Shown one piece after another: positions 1-5,396 of a stretch of DNA of 13,952 nucleotides. Every line of letters begins with the position of its first letter. The stretch's first letter is position 1. The translations under genes and the position numbers were made by a program. The notes below the pieces were generated by a model, which saw only the letters and a program-made list of their open reading frames with translations, was not told the origin of the DNA and ran no database searches. Source of the stretch: Lachnospiraceae bacterium (GTDB lineage: Bacteria > Bacillota_A > Clostridia > Lachnospirales > Lachnospiraceae); the NCBI GenBank assembly GCA_017437705.1, contig JAFRYJ010000243.1:1-13952 (forward strand). Direction: 5' to 3'.

Positions 1-631
1 AGGCCCTGAAGGATGCGATGCCCGGCCTGCGCTCCTCCGTATAGACGGTTGTGACGGAAGAGGGGGCCATGCAGAGCCCGTGCCACAGCATCATGGGGGA
101 GCAGTTCATCAGATGGCTGAGGAACACGCAGGTGATGCCGAAGTGGCAGAAAAACGCCAGCGTATCGCAGTTGGGGCGTTCGGCCCTGTAAAGGAGCCCG
201 TCGCGGACATAGCCGTGATCTGCCAGCACTGCGTCGAAACCGGATACAGCGCTGTCGTAGGCTTCGCCCACGCCGGCCTCTTTGAATATGGGGACGTCCC
301 TCCACTTTACGGGATCCAGGAACCGCGTGTCGGAAAGCCAATCCGCGGGAAGCCAGTCCCAGGGGATGAAGGAATCGCCGCCGTTGAGATCGGGGCGTTT
401 TACGGGGACCTCCAGCTCCCTCAGCCAGTCGCATTCGGCCGCGCTGCGTTTTGTAAGCCTGAGAGATGGTGCGGCTGTAGCCAGAGCCCGGCCCTTGGTG
501 GAGACAAAGAATTCCGTTATATCCGTCTTTGCTATTCTTTCCGCAAGGAGTTCAGCTTCCCTGCGGCCCGTTTCGGTGATGGTGTCGTTAAGTATATCCG
601 GTTCCCCGTGTCTTATGAATAAAAGCCTCAT
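1..631 (-). CDS. Histidine phosphatase family protein (phosphoglycerate mutase-like), C-terminus cut by window edge
   Basis: Reading the minus strand from an ATG at 631 gives an uninterrupted frame of 210 codons that runs off the left edge, so the 3' end is missing. The protein starts MRLLFIRHGEPD, the RHG signature of the histidine phosphatase superfamily, with His8 as the expected phosphohistidine and Arg7 in the phosphate pocket. The motif STKGRALATA at about residues 48-57 fits the family's second conserved block. A second catalytic His is visible at about residue 163 in the sequence FFCHFGIT. A good ribosome binding site (AAGGAGA) lies 5-6 nt before the start. Such proteins remove phosphate from small metabolites or phosphoproteins in the cytoplasm; the substrate cannot be read from sequence. 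The gene lies downstream of the XRE gene on the same strand, with a hairpin between them, and may be partly co-transcribed. Family is sure, substrate unknown. Confidence 0.9.
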   Translation of the reverse strand, partial: MRLLFIRHGEPDILNDTITETGRREAELLAERIAKTDITEFFVSTKGRALATAAPSLRLTKRSAAECDWLRELEVPVKRPDLNGGDSFIPWDWLPADWLSDTRFLDPVKWRDVPIFKEAGVGEAYDSAVSGFDAVLADHGYVRDGLLYRAERPNCDTLAFFCHFGITCVFLSHLMNCSPMMLWHGLCMAPSSVTTVYTEERRPGIASFRA

Positions 632-640
632 GTGATCTCC

Positions 641-674
641 TTTTTAAAATGAGCCGGCATCATGAAGCCGGCTC
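641..674 (-). terminator. Hairpin between the XRE gene and the phosphatase gene, possible minus-strand terminator
   Basis: A perfect 8-bp inverted repeat, GAGCCGGC (651-658) and GCCGGCTC (667-674), flanks an 8-nt loop. On the minus strand it is followed by ATTTT. The hairpin is GC-rich but its T-run is short and merges into the ribosome binding site of the phosphatase gene. It may therefore attenuate rather than fully stop transcription from the XRE gene. Confidence 0.5.
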
Positions 675-686
675 GAAAGTATTTTA

Positions 687-1283
687 TCAGCGGTTCATCC
701 GCGACCACCATATGACGATAAGCTGCCCGGCAGCCCCCGTTATAAGGAACCAGGGCACGAATCTGCCGGTAAAGACCGATATGTGGATGGTAATAACAAT
801 AAATACCGACCAGACCAGCAGCGATATGATGAAATAGTTTCTTCGTTTGTTGAACCAGACGCTGTTGCATATAAGCCATACGACCATGGCGATGGGGACG
901 AAATACAGGAATACGAGCCAGGGATGCGGCAGATCCGGAAACAGTATGCTGACCATGGAATAGACAACGCAGGCGGCGATCCATACCATGAGGATGCTCA
1001 TAAGGGTGATGTACGTGTGCCTCCTGTGGGCTTTTTTCTCGTCGCTCTCCGGTATGACTATGGTCTCCTCCGGGTGGGGCGTTATGAGAAAATCCACCGT
1101 GACATTGAAAAGGTCTGCCACGGCCTTCAGGTTTGAAATGTCCGGAGTGGACCCTCCGCGCTCCCATTTCGAGATGGCCTTGTCCGAATAATTGAGTATG
1201 TCCGCCATCTCGGCCTGGGTCATTCCCGACGATCTTCTGAGCTTTATTATGTTTTCCGCTATGGTCTCTTTTATGTCTGCCAT
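687..1283 (-). CDS. XRE-family helix-turn-helix regulator with four membrane helices
   Basis: A 198-residue protein. Residues about 8-67 form an XRE/Cro-C1 helix-turn-helix: IIKLRRSSGMTQAEMADIL, then the recognition helix around SDKAISKWERG, then the typical DISNLKAVADLFNVTVDFLI tail. After a charged linker (about 70-90) there are four hydrophobic stretches, at about 91-115, 122-144, 150-171 and 176-195, so the DNA-binding domain is anchored to the membrane. This layout is common in Firmicutes regulators, but the signal sensed is unknown. The start is the ATG at 1283, with a weak AGGGGA-type ribosome binding site upstream, and a well-formed minus-strand promoter lies at 1321-1349. The gene is divergent from degV, and short direct repeats in the shared region could be its operators. 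Regulator class is secure; target genes are inference. Confidence 0.9.
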   Translation of the reverse strand: MADIKETIAENIIKLRRSSGMTQAEMADILNYSDKAISKWERGGSTPDISNLKAVADLFNVTVDFLITPHPEETIVIPESDEKKAHRRHTYITLMSILMVWIAACVVYSMVSILFPDLPHPWLVFLYFVPIAMVVWLICNSVWFNKRRNYFIISLLVWSVFIVITIHISVFTGRFVPWFLITGAAGQLIVIWWSRMNR

Positions 1284-1320
1284 ACAGCCCCGGGTCCCCT
1301 GTTTTTACAGTGTTTTTACG

Positions 1321-1349
1321 AGTATATCATTGATGGCCGCAGTTGGCAA
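1321..1349 (-). promoter_or_regulatory. SigA-type promoter of the XRE gene
   Basis: On the minus strand TTGCCA (1349-1344) and TATACT (1326-1321) are separated by exactly 17 bp. It fires into the XRE gene, leaving a leader of about 30 nt that contains two GTTTTTAC direct repeats on the plus strand (1301-1308 and 1312-1319). Confidence 0.7.
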
Positions 1350-1360
1350 CATCGGGGTAA

Positions 1361-1437
1361 ACGGACGGTGGAAGGGTACTCTACGGACGGTGGAGTTCCA
1401 GCATTTATGCGGGTTTCGGCGGTTTACGGACGGTCGG
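1361..1437. repeat. Three ACGGACGGT direct repeats upstream of degV
   Basis: ACGGACGGT occurs at 1361-1369, 1383-1391 and 1426-1434. The first two copies extend to ACGGACGGTGGA. Copy starts are 22 and 43 bp apart, close to two and four helical turns, so all would face roughly one side of the helix. The last copy abuts the likely -35 region of degV. This is the pattern expected for an operator, possibly for the adjacent XRE regulator, but binding is inferred. Confidence 0.5.
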
Positions 1438-1465
1438 TTTAAAAAATCCGCGGGTCCGTTATAAT
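1437..1465 (+). promoter_or_regulatory. Probable degV promoter with perfect -10 and weak -35
   Basis: A perfect TATAAT lies at 1460-1465, about 50 nt before the degV start. With a 17-bp spacer the -35 would be GTTTAA (1437-1442), a poor match. The weak -35 next to an ACGGACGGT repeat would fit an activator-dependent promoter. Confidence 0.55.
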
Positions 1466-1516
1466 TTAACGTATCAGACAGGTCATCAGACAAATTCTGC
1501 GAAGGAGTAAAGGACA

Positions 1517-2383
1517 ATGAGCAATTATCAGATCACTGCGGATACCGGATGTGACATCTCTCCCGAGATCCTCAAGAGGTGGGGAGTGGATTACTGCCAG
1601 CTTACGTTCAAATTCGACGGGGAAGATAAGGAATATAAGAATTTCGACATCAGCACAAAGGATTTTTACGGCAGGATGAGGAAGGGTGATTCCGCAAAAA
1701 CATCGGCCGTTAATCCCGAAAGATTCAAGGAGCTGTTTAAAAAGTATCTTGATAAGGGAATGGACGTTCTTTATATAGGCTTTTCATCGGGCATCAGCAC
1801 CACGGTGAATTCCGGCGCCATTGCCGCGGAGGAGCTTAAAGAAGAGTATCCTGACAGAAAGATCATAGTGGTGGATACGCTGGCGGCATCATCGGGCTGC
1901 GGCCTGCTTCTGAAGTTTGCGGTGGACAATAAAAGGAACGGCATGACCCTCGAGGAGAATGCCGCGAACATAGAATCAAGAAAGCTGGGCCTCAGCCACT
2001 GGTTCACGGTGGACGACCTGGTATATCTGAAGAGAGGCGGAAGGATAAGCCCCACCGTTGCATTTGTAGGCAACCTGCTGGGCGTTAAGCCGGTGCTTCA
2101 TGTGGATGATGAAGGCCATCTCATTAATGTAACAAAGGTAAGGAGCCGGAAGGCGTCTTTGAAGATGCTGGTGGACAAATGCAGAGAGGCTCTTCCCAAG
2201 GGCTTCAGCGGCCCCGTTTTTATAAGCCATGCCGACAGCATCGACGATGCGAAATTCACGGCGGATTATTTTAAGGAAAGAACGGGCGTCAAGGTGGAGC
2301 TGATCTCTGACGTCGGCCCCATCATCGGTGCCCATGCAGGCCCCGGCACCATCGCGCTGTTTGCAGAGGCGGCCCACAGATAA
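1517..2383 (+). CDS. DegV family fatty acid-binding protein
   Basis: A 288-residue protein of normal DegV/FakB-like length. DegV proteins bind a fatty acid; the FakB members present it to the kinase FakA for phosphorylation and use in phospholipid synthesis. Seen here: KTSAVNPERF at 61-70 (the family's TSxPS-like block), GFSSGISTTVNSG at 88-100 (head-group binding loop), WFTVDDLVYLKRGGRIS in the middle, and SDVGPIIGAHAGPGT at 264-278 near the C-terminus. The ATG at 1517 is preceded by AAGGAG at 1502-1507. The gene stands alone between its own promoter and a strong terminator, with no fakA kinase gene in the window. It could be a FakB for a distant FakA or a DegV of unknown lipid preference. 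Family assignment is firm. Confidence 0.95.
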   Translation: MSNYQITADTGCDISPEILKRWGVDYCQLTFKFDGEDKEYKNFDISTKDFYGRMRKGDSAKTSAVNPERFKELFKKYLDKGMDVLYIGFSSGISTTVNSGAIAAEELKEEYPDRKIIVVDTLAASSGCGLLLKFAVDNKRNGMTLEENAANIESRKLGLSHWFTVDDLVYLKRGGRISPTVAFVGNLLGVKPVLHVDDEGHLINVTKVRSRKASLKMLVDKCREALPKGFSGPVFISHADSIDDAKFTADYFKERTGVKVELISDVGPIIGAHAGPGTIALFAEAAHR

Positions 2384-2407
2384 AACTCTAAAGTATCTAT
2401 AAAATAT

Positions 2408-2441
2408 AAGGCATTCCGGAAGGTCTTCCGGGATGCCTTTT
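2408..2441 (+). terminator. Intrinsic terminator after degV
   Basis: AAGGCATTCCGGAAG (2408-2422) pairs with CTTCCGGGATGCCTT (2425-2439), with a single G-T wobble and a tight loop, and is followed by a TTTT run. It is 24 nt past the degV stop and also has an A-rich 5' side. Confidence 0.9.
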
Positions 2442-2463
2442 GTGATGTATACCGCCGGCGGAT

Positions 2464-2491
2464 TTGACAGGAAGCCGGTTTTGTGTATAAT
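2464..2491 (+). promoter_or_regulatory. Strong SigA promoter of the toxin-antitoxin operon
   Basis: TTGACA (2464-2469) and TATAAT (2486-2491), both perfect consensus, are separated by 16 bp. It is the best promoter in the window and drives the antitoxin-toxin pair. Confidence 0.9.
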
Positions 2492-2493
2492 AG

Positions 2494-2508
2494 AAATGTA
2501 ACACATTT
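2494..2508. promoter_or_regulatory. Candidate autoregulatory operator of the toxin-antitoxin pair
   Basis: The inverted repeat AAATGT-AAC-ACATTT lies directly downstream of the -10 box and covers the likely transcription start. Ribbon-helix-helix antitoxins typically repress their own promoter by binding such palindromes; binding here is inferred. Confidence 0.55.
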
Positions 2509-2549
2509 GTGCTGCATATCAGCCGTTCAGGTTAGTAAGGAGACGGATC

Positions 2550-2777
2550 ATGGCAGGAACGCTGACTATCCGCGTTAACGATGCCGAAGACAATATTCTG
2601 GCCGAAGCATCGGCGGTCTATGGGGTCAGTAAGTCTACCCTTATCAAAAGGCTTGCCTTTGAGAAACTGGAGGATGAATTCGACCTTCAGGCCATTGCGG
2701 AGTACGAGAAGAAAAAAGCAGAAGGCAGCATCACCACAAGGCCCGTTGAAGAGCTTTGGGAAGAACTGGGGATCTGA
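2550..2777 (+). CDS. RelB-like / DUF6290-type antitoxin
   Basis: A 75-residue acidic protein. The N-terminal half (about 4-45) reads as a ribbon-helix-helix DNA-binding fold: the beta strand LTIRVND, a first helix ILAEASAVYGVS, and a second helix KSTLIKRLAFEKLEDE. The C-terminal half is a charged helix ending PVEELWEELGI, the part that usually wraps the toxin in RelB/DUF6290-type antitoxins. The ATG at 2550 has AAGGAG at 2537-2542. Only two bases separate its stop from the toxin start, so translation is likely coupled. It should neutralise the RelE-like toxin and repress the operon through the palindrome at 2494-2508. The pairing makes the assignment strong; no function outside toxin-antitoxin control is visible. 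Confidence 0.88.
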   Translation: MAGTLTIRVNDAEDNILAEASAVYGVSKSTLIKRLAFEKLEDEFDLQAIAEYEKKKAEGSITTRPVEELWEELGI

Positions 2778-2779
2778 CC

Positions 2780-3052
2780 ATGTACAGGGTCATCACTACA
2801 GGAGATTTCGACAGACAGTTCAGGAAACTGGACAGGTCAGTTCAGATCCTTATACGGAAATGGATCGACAAGCATCTTGTCAACTGCACCGATCCCAGGG
2901 CGTACGGGAAGGGCCTTATAACGGACCTGAAGGGATACTGGCGTTACAGGATCGGTGATTACAGGCTTCTGGCAGAGATCCGCGACAACGAGCTTGTAAT
3001 AGTTGCGGTCGCCATAGCCCACCGAAGCAGGATATACGGCGACAGGAACTGA
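2780..3052 (+). CDS. RelE/ParE-superfamily toxin
   Basis: A 90-residue basic protein with the RelE fold pattern: an N-terminal strand and two helices (about 1-37), then GLITDLKGYWRYRIGDYRLLAEI, then a strand LVIVAVAIAHRSRIY. Residues that match the RelE active site are Lys51, Arg55, Arg57, Arg62, Arg82 and Tyr86, all present, so an intact ribosome-dependent mRNA endonuclease is likely. A gyrase-poisoning ParE activity cannot be excluded from sequence. The ATG at 2780 follows the antitoxin stop by two bases; an in-frame TTG at 2756 is a less likely start because it lies inside the antitoxin gene. The unit has its own promoter. It may act as an addiction or stress module, or be a domesticated remnant. 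Confidence 0.9.
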   Translation: MYRVITTGDFDRQFRKLDRSVQILIRKWIDKHLVNCTDPRAYGKGLITDLKGYWRYRIGDYRLLAEIRDNELVIVAVAIAHRSRIYGDRN

Positions 3053-3119
3053 AAAGGCATCACGGGGGCCGCAGAACGGCGCATGGCAAAAGCTTTTGAC
3101 GGTCAAATTGCCCTTTTCT

Positions 3120-3148
3120 TTGACAATTCCCGCAAAATGGTTTACATT
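3120..3148 (+). promoter_or_regulatory. Promoter of the lipoprotein gene
   Basis: TTGACA (3120-3125) and TACATT (3143-3148) are separated by 17 bp. A 9-bp inverted repeat begins at the -10 box (3146-3169). Confidence 0.7.
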
Positions 3149-3169
3149 TGTCTTTAATATAAGACAAAT
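3146..3169. promoter_or_regulatory. 24-bp inverted repeat at the lipoprotein transcription start, candidate operator
   Basis: ATTTGTCTT (3146-3154) and AAGACAAAT (3161-3169) form a perfect 9-bp inverted repeat around the 6-nt spacer TAATAT. It overlaps the end of the -10 box and the start site, a usual position for a repressor operator. It ends before the GGAGG ribosome binding site, so it should not mask translation. Confidence 0.6.
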
Positions 3170-3187
3170 TCCGCTGGAGGTATATTC

Positions 3188-3760
3188 ATGAAAAAAGTAT
3201 TTGCGCTGATGATGGTATTCGTGCTTTCCTTTGCTGCACTTACAGGCTGCAAGAAGAGCAGCAGCGGCGGAGAGACGCCTGCCGAGACCCAGTCCCAGAC
3301 AACGGCACCTGAGTCCCAGTCTCAGACAACTGCACCCGAGTCCCAGTCCCAGACGACTGCACCCGAGACCCAGTCCCAGACATCATCAAAGACACCTTTT
3401 AACGAGACGGCAATGTACAAGAACATCGTAGATCTGGTGGACAAAAACTTTGCATCCTACGATCATCTTGTAACCTACGACACAACAAACGAGGCACTGT
3501 TCCTCATCTTCGAGGCACCGGCCAACACAAGGAAAGGTCTCGAGTCCAGGAACTCATCGGTCATGGAAGCATGGCAGAAGGTCGTTGACGGCTTCAGCAA
3601 TCTTTCCAAGACCTTCTACGATTCACTCCACAGCACATACGGCGTAGAGCATGTATATGTATACATGGTCGAGGAGATGAAGAGCGGCGGCGGATACGTT
3701 GCTGATGATATCTTCCTCTATGTCGACAACGGCGAAGTAAAGGTGAACGTAGGCAAATAA
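3188..3760 (+). CDS. Lipoprotein with Ser/Thr/Gln/Pro repeat linker, function unknown
   Basis: A 190-residue protein. Residues 1-20 are a signal peptide (two Lys, hydrophobic core) and LTGC at 18-21 is a lipobox, so Cys21 should be lipidated and the protein held on the outer face of the membrane. Residues about 33-65 are a low-complexity spacer made of a nine-residue repeat (E-S/T-Q-S-Q-T-T-A-P). The globular part, about 70-190, has mixed helix and strand patterns, including EALFLIFEAP and EHVYVYMVEEM; I do not recognise it. The start has a strong GGAGG site at 3176-3180. Codons ending in C (ATC, TTC, TAC, AAC) dominate, suggesting high expression. The gene is monocistronic: its own promoter and operator-like repeat lie before it and a perfect terminator follows. 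Confidence 0.85.
   Translation: MKKVFALMMVFVLSFAALTGCKKSSSGGETPAETQSQTTAPESQSQTTAPESQSQTTAPETQSQTSSKTPFNETAMYKNIVDLVDKNFASYDHLVTYDTTNEALFLIFEAPANTRKGLESRNSSVMEAWQKVVDGFSNLSKTFYDSLHSTYGVEHVYVYMVEEMKSGGGYVADDIFLYVDNGEVKVNVGK
3284..3381 (+). repeat. 27-nt tandem repeat inside the lipoprotein gene
   Basis: Three full 27-nt units start at 3284, 3311 and 3338, and a partial fourth runs from 3365 to 3381. Units differ at a few, mostly third, codon positions. The length is a multiple of three, so copy-number change would lengthen or shorten the linker without a frameshift. Confidence 0.9.
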
Positions 3761-3778
3761 AGCTTACACTTAAGACTG

Positions 3779-3806
3779 AAGGTACAGGGCAGCCTGTACC
3801 TTTTTT
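3779..3806 (+). terminator. Intrinsic terminator after the lipoprotein gene
   Basis: AAGGTACAGG (3779-3788) and CCTGTACCTT (3793-3802) form a perfect 10-bp stem with loop GCAG, ending in a run of six T (3801-3806). Confidence 0.95.
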
Positions 3807-3872
3807 CTATGCAGGGATCGCTGCGAAGTCCTGTGATGCCGGTGCACGGAAATCACAGCGGAAATCGAAAGG

Positions 3873-3901
3873 GGGACATTTATATCATTAAATGTTATAA
3901 T
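3873..3901 (+). promoter_or_regulatory. Promoter of the TraX-family gene with a palindrome in its spacer
   Basis: GGGACA (3873-3878) and TATAAT (3896-3901) are 17 bp apart. An inverted repeat, ACATTTA (3876-3882) and TAAATGT (3889-3895) around TATCAT, fills the spacer, so a bound dimer would block RNA polymerase. Confidence 0.65.
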
Positions 3902-3936
3902 TAAAGCGCACATCTTATTGTAAGAAGGACAGACAT

Positions 3937-4695
3937 TTGAACTCTAAAGGCATTAACGGGACAGTATTAAAGATCATAGCGGCCGTTTCGATGATCATCG
4001 ACCATTATGCGGCATCCGGGCTCCTGAAACAGTTCAGCCCGGGAGGCCTTTTCGGCATGAACTGTAAAAGCACCTATATCCTCTTCAGGGGCATAGGGCG
4101 GCTGGCCTTTCCAATATTCTGCTTTCTTATAATAGAAGGCGTGCGGTATACGAAAAACTGGAAGCTTTATGCGCTGAGGCTGCTGATATTCGCAGCCCTG
4201 ACAGAGGTCCCCTTCGACCGTCTGTTTTCGGTGGACGGAAGCTTCTTTGACTGGACCTACCAGAACGTTCTGTTCACACTGCTTCTGGGCATGCTGTGCG
4301 CGGCGTTCCTCAGATTCTACGACGGCCCAAGCAGATATATGATCTACGCCACGCTGGTAATAACCGCAGCCATGACGGCCGAGACCTTCCTGCTCTCGGA
4401 CTACGGCGCGTCGGGCGTTGCCATGATAGGCGTTATGGGCTACCTCCTGGACGACAAGCCGGAATGGGCGAAGATCCCCGACAGGGCCTGGACAGTTTTT
4501 GTCTGCGCTGCGGCCATCGGTACCTGCTGCCTTGTCCAGATGAACGTACTGGAGCTGCCGGCCCTTTTCGCGCTTATACCCATTTCACTTTACAATGGGG
4601 AAAGAGGCCTCGGCGGAAGGGCGGCCAAGTATATCTTCTATTCTGTATATCCGCTGCACCTTCTTATATTCTGTTTTCTTCTGAACCGCGGATGA
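3937..4695 (+). CDS. TraX family integral membrane protein
   Basis: A 252-residue, highly hydrophobic protein with about seven or eight membrane segments. The N-terminus, LKIIAAVSMIIDHYAASG, carries the conserved IDH block of the TraX family, named after the protein that N-acetylates F pilin. Chromosomal homologues in Firmicutes have no known substrate and may be membrane acyltransferases. GIGRLAFPIFCFLIIEG and the acidic, Phe-rich loop LTEVPFDRLF (TM2-TM3 region) also match family layout. The start is TTG at 3937, supported by AGAAGGA about 8 nt upstream and by the match of the next residues to the family; no ATG fits better. The gene follows a clear promoter and lies 75 nt before the greA-like gene, probably in the same transcript. 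Family is secure, biochemical role unknown. Confidence 0.88.
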   Translation: MNSKGINGTVLKIIAAVSMIIDHYAASGLLKQFSPGGLFGMNCKSTYILFRGIGRLAFPIFCFLIIEGVRYTKNWKLYALRLLIFAALTEVPFDRLFSVDGSFFDWTYQNVLFTLLLGMLCAAFLRFYDGPSRYMIYATLVITAAMTAETFLLSDYGASGVAMIGVMGYLLDDKPEWAKIPDRAWTVFVCAAAIGTCCLVQMNVLELPALFALIPISLYNGERGLGGRAAKYIFYSVYPLHLLIFCFLLNRG

Positions 4696-4725
4696 TGCAG
4701 GACCGCGGATGATGCAGGACCGCGG
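4686..4725. repeat. 17-bp tandem repeat spanning the traX-family stop codon
   Basis: The unit CCGCGGATGATGCAGGA occurs at 4686-4702 and 4703-4719, and its first six bases recur at 4720-4725. The TraX stop codon TGA (4693-4695) lies in the first copy. ATGATGC in copy two can pair with GCATCAT at 4734-4740, but no T-run follows, so this is not a terminator. Confidence 0.85.
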
Positions 4726-4770
4726 ACCATACCGCATCATGAACGGGATCATTAAGACCGGGAGGCACTT

Positions 4771-5274
4771 ATGCACGACAGGCTTACAAAGGGCGATATT
4801 AAAAAAATGCAGGACGAGATCTGGTACCGTCGGACGGAGCTCCGGCCGAGGCTTCTTAAGTCTCTTCAGGAGGCCCGGGCTCAGGGCGATCTTTCGGAGA
4901 ATTTCGAATACTATGCGGCCAAGAGGGAGAAGAACATCAACGAGAGCCGCATCAGGTATCTGGAGAACATGATAAAGACCGCCACCGTCATAGAGGATGA
5001 TTCCGCACCGGACGAGGTGGGCCTCAACAACACGGTGACGGTGCTTTTTGTGGAGGACGATGAGGAAGAGACCGTCAGGATCGTGACCACGGTCCGGTCC
5101 GACGTCACGGAAAACATGGTATCCATCGATTCGCCCCTGGGGAAGGCCCTGATGAAGCTCCACGCGGGAGACACCGCGGAGGTGGTGACGGAGACAGGAT
5201 ACAGGTATCACGTTACAGTAAAAAACATCGTAAAGACAACAGATGAGGAAAATGACAGGATAAGCACCTACTGA
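4771..5274 (+). CDS. GreA/GreB family transcription elongation (transcript cleavage) factor
   Basis: A 167-residue protein. The N-terminal part (about 1-75) is the GreA coiled coil: LTKGDIKKMQDEI, then EARAQGDLSENFEYYAAKREK, whose tip acids Asp40 and Glu43 match the residues that place Mg2+ in the RNA polymerase active site. The C-terminal FKBP-like domain (about 85-160) has IDSPLGKALMKLHAGD, like the family's SPxGxAL...GD block. The protein should enter the secondary channel of RNA polymerase and stimulate cleavage of backtracked RNA. It diverges from the usual GreA (SPIGRALLGK), so it may be a second, specialised paralog. The start has GGGAGG at 4760-4765. The gene lies 75 nt after the TraX gene and is closed by a terminator at 5301. 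Confidence 0.92.
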   Translation: MHDRLTKGDIKKMQDEIWYRRTELRPRLLKSLQEARAQGDLSENFEYYAAKREKNINESRIRYLENMIKTATVIEDDSAPDEVGLNNTVTVLFVEDDEEETVRIVTTVRSDVTENMVSIDSPLGKALMKLHAGDTAEVVTETGYRYHVTVKNIVKTTDEENDRISTY

Positions 5275-5300
5275 TATGATGCAGGCCTTTCGCAAATGCG

Positions 5301-5329
5301 CAGATCCCGCCGAAAGCGGGGTCTGTTTT
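5301..5329 (+). terminator. Intrinsic terminator after the greA-like gene
   Basis: CAGATCCCGC (5301-5310) and GCGGGGTCTG (5316-5325) form a 10-bp stem with one T-G wobble around loop CGAAA, followed by TTTT. Confidence 0.92.
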
Positions 5330-5331
5330 CA

Positions 5332-5360
5332 TTGAAATAGAACATCGGCTGTGGTATAAT
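5332..5360 (+). promoter_or_regulatory. Promoter of the cdaA operon
   Basis: TTGAAA (5332-5337) and TATAAT (5355-5360) are 17 bp apart, and TGG before the -10 makes it an extended -10. It overlaps the tail of the upstream terminator and gives a leader of about 30 nt before the first gene. Confidence 0.88.
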
Positions 5361-5396
5361 CAAACGGAATATAGATTCCTGTAAAGGGGTTAAAAA

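Noticed and set aside
80..622. Plus-strand frame of 180 codons at the left edge
   Set aside because: The minus strand holds a histidine phosphatase with the RHG signature and a good ribosome binding site; the plus frame has no recognisable domain.
3284..3381. CRISPR-like array
   Set aside because: The repeats are contiguous, in frame and have no spacers.
3831..3858. CTGTGAT...ATCACAG inverted repeat resembling a CRP site
   Set aside because: The half sites are 14 nt apart rather than the 6-8 nt needed for CRP, and the region is upstream of the -35 of the next gene without other support.
4696..4770. Terminator after the traX-family gene
   Set aside because: A 7-bp pairing (4709-4715 with 4734-4740) exists but no T-run follows, so read-through into the greA-like gene is expected.
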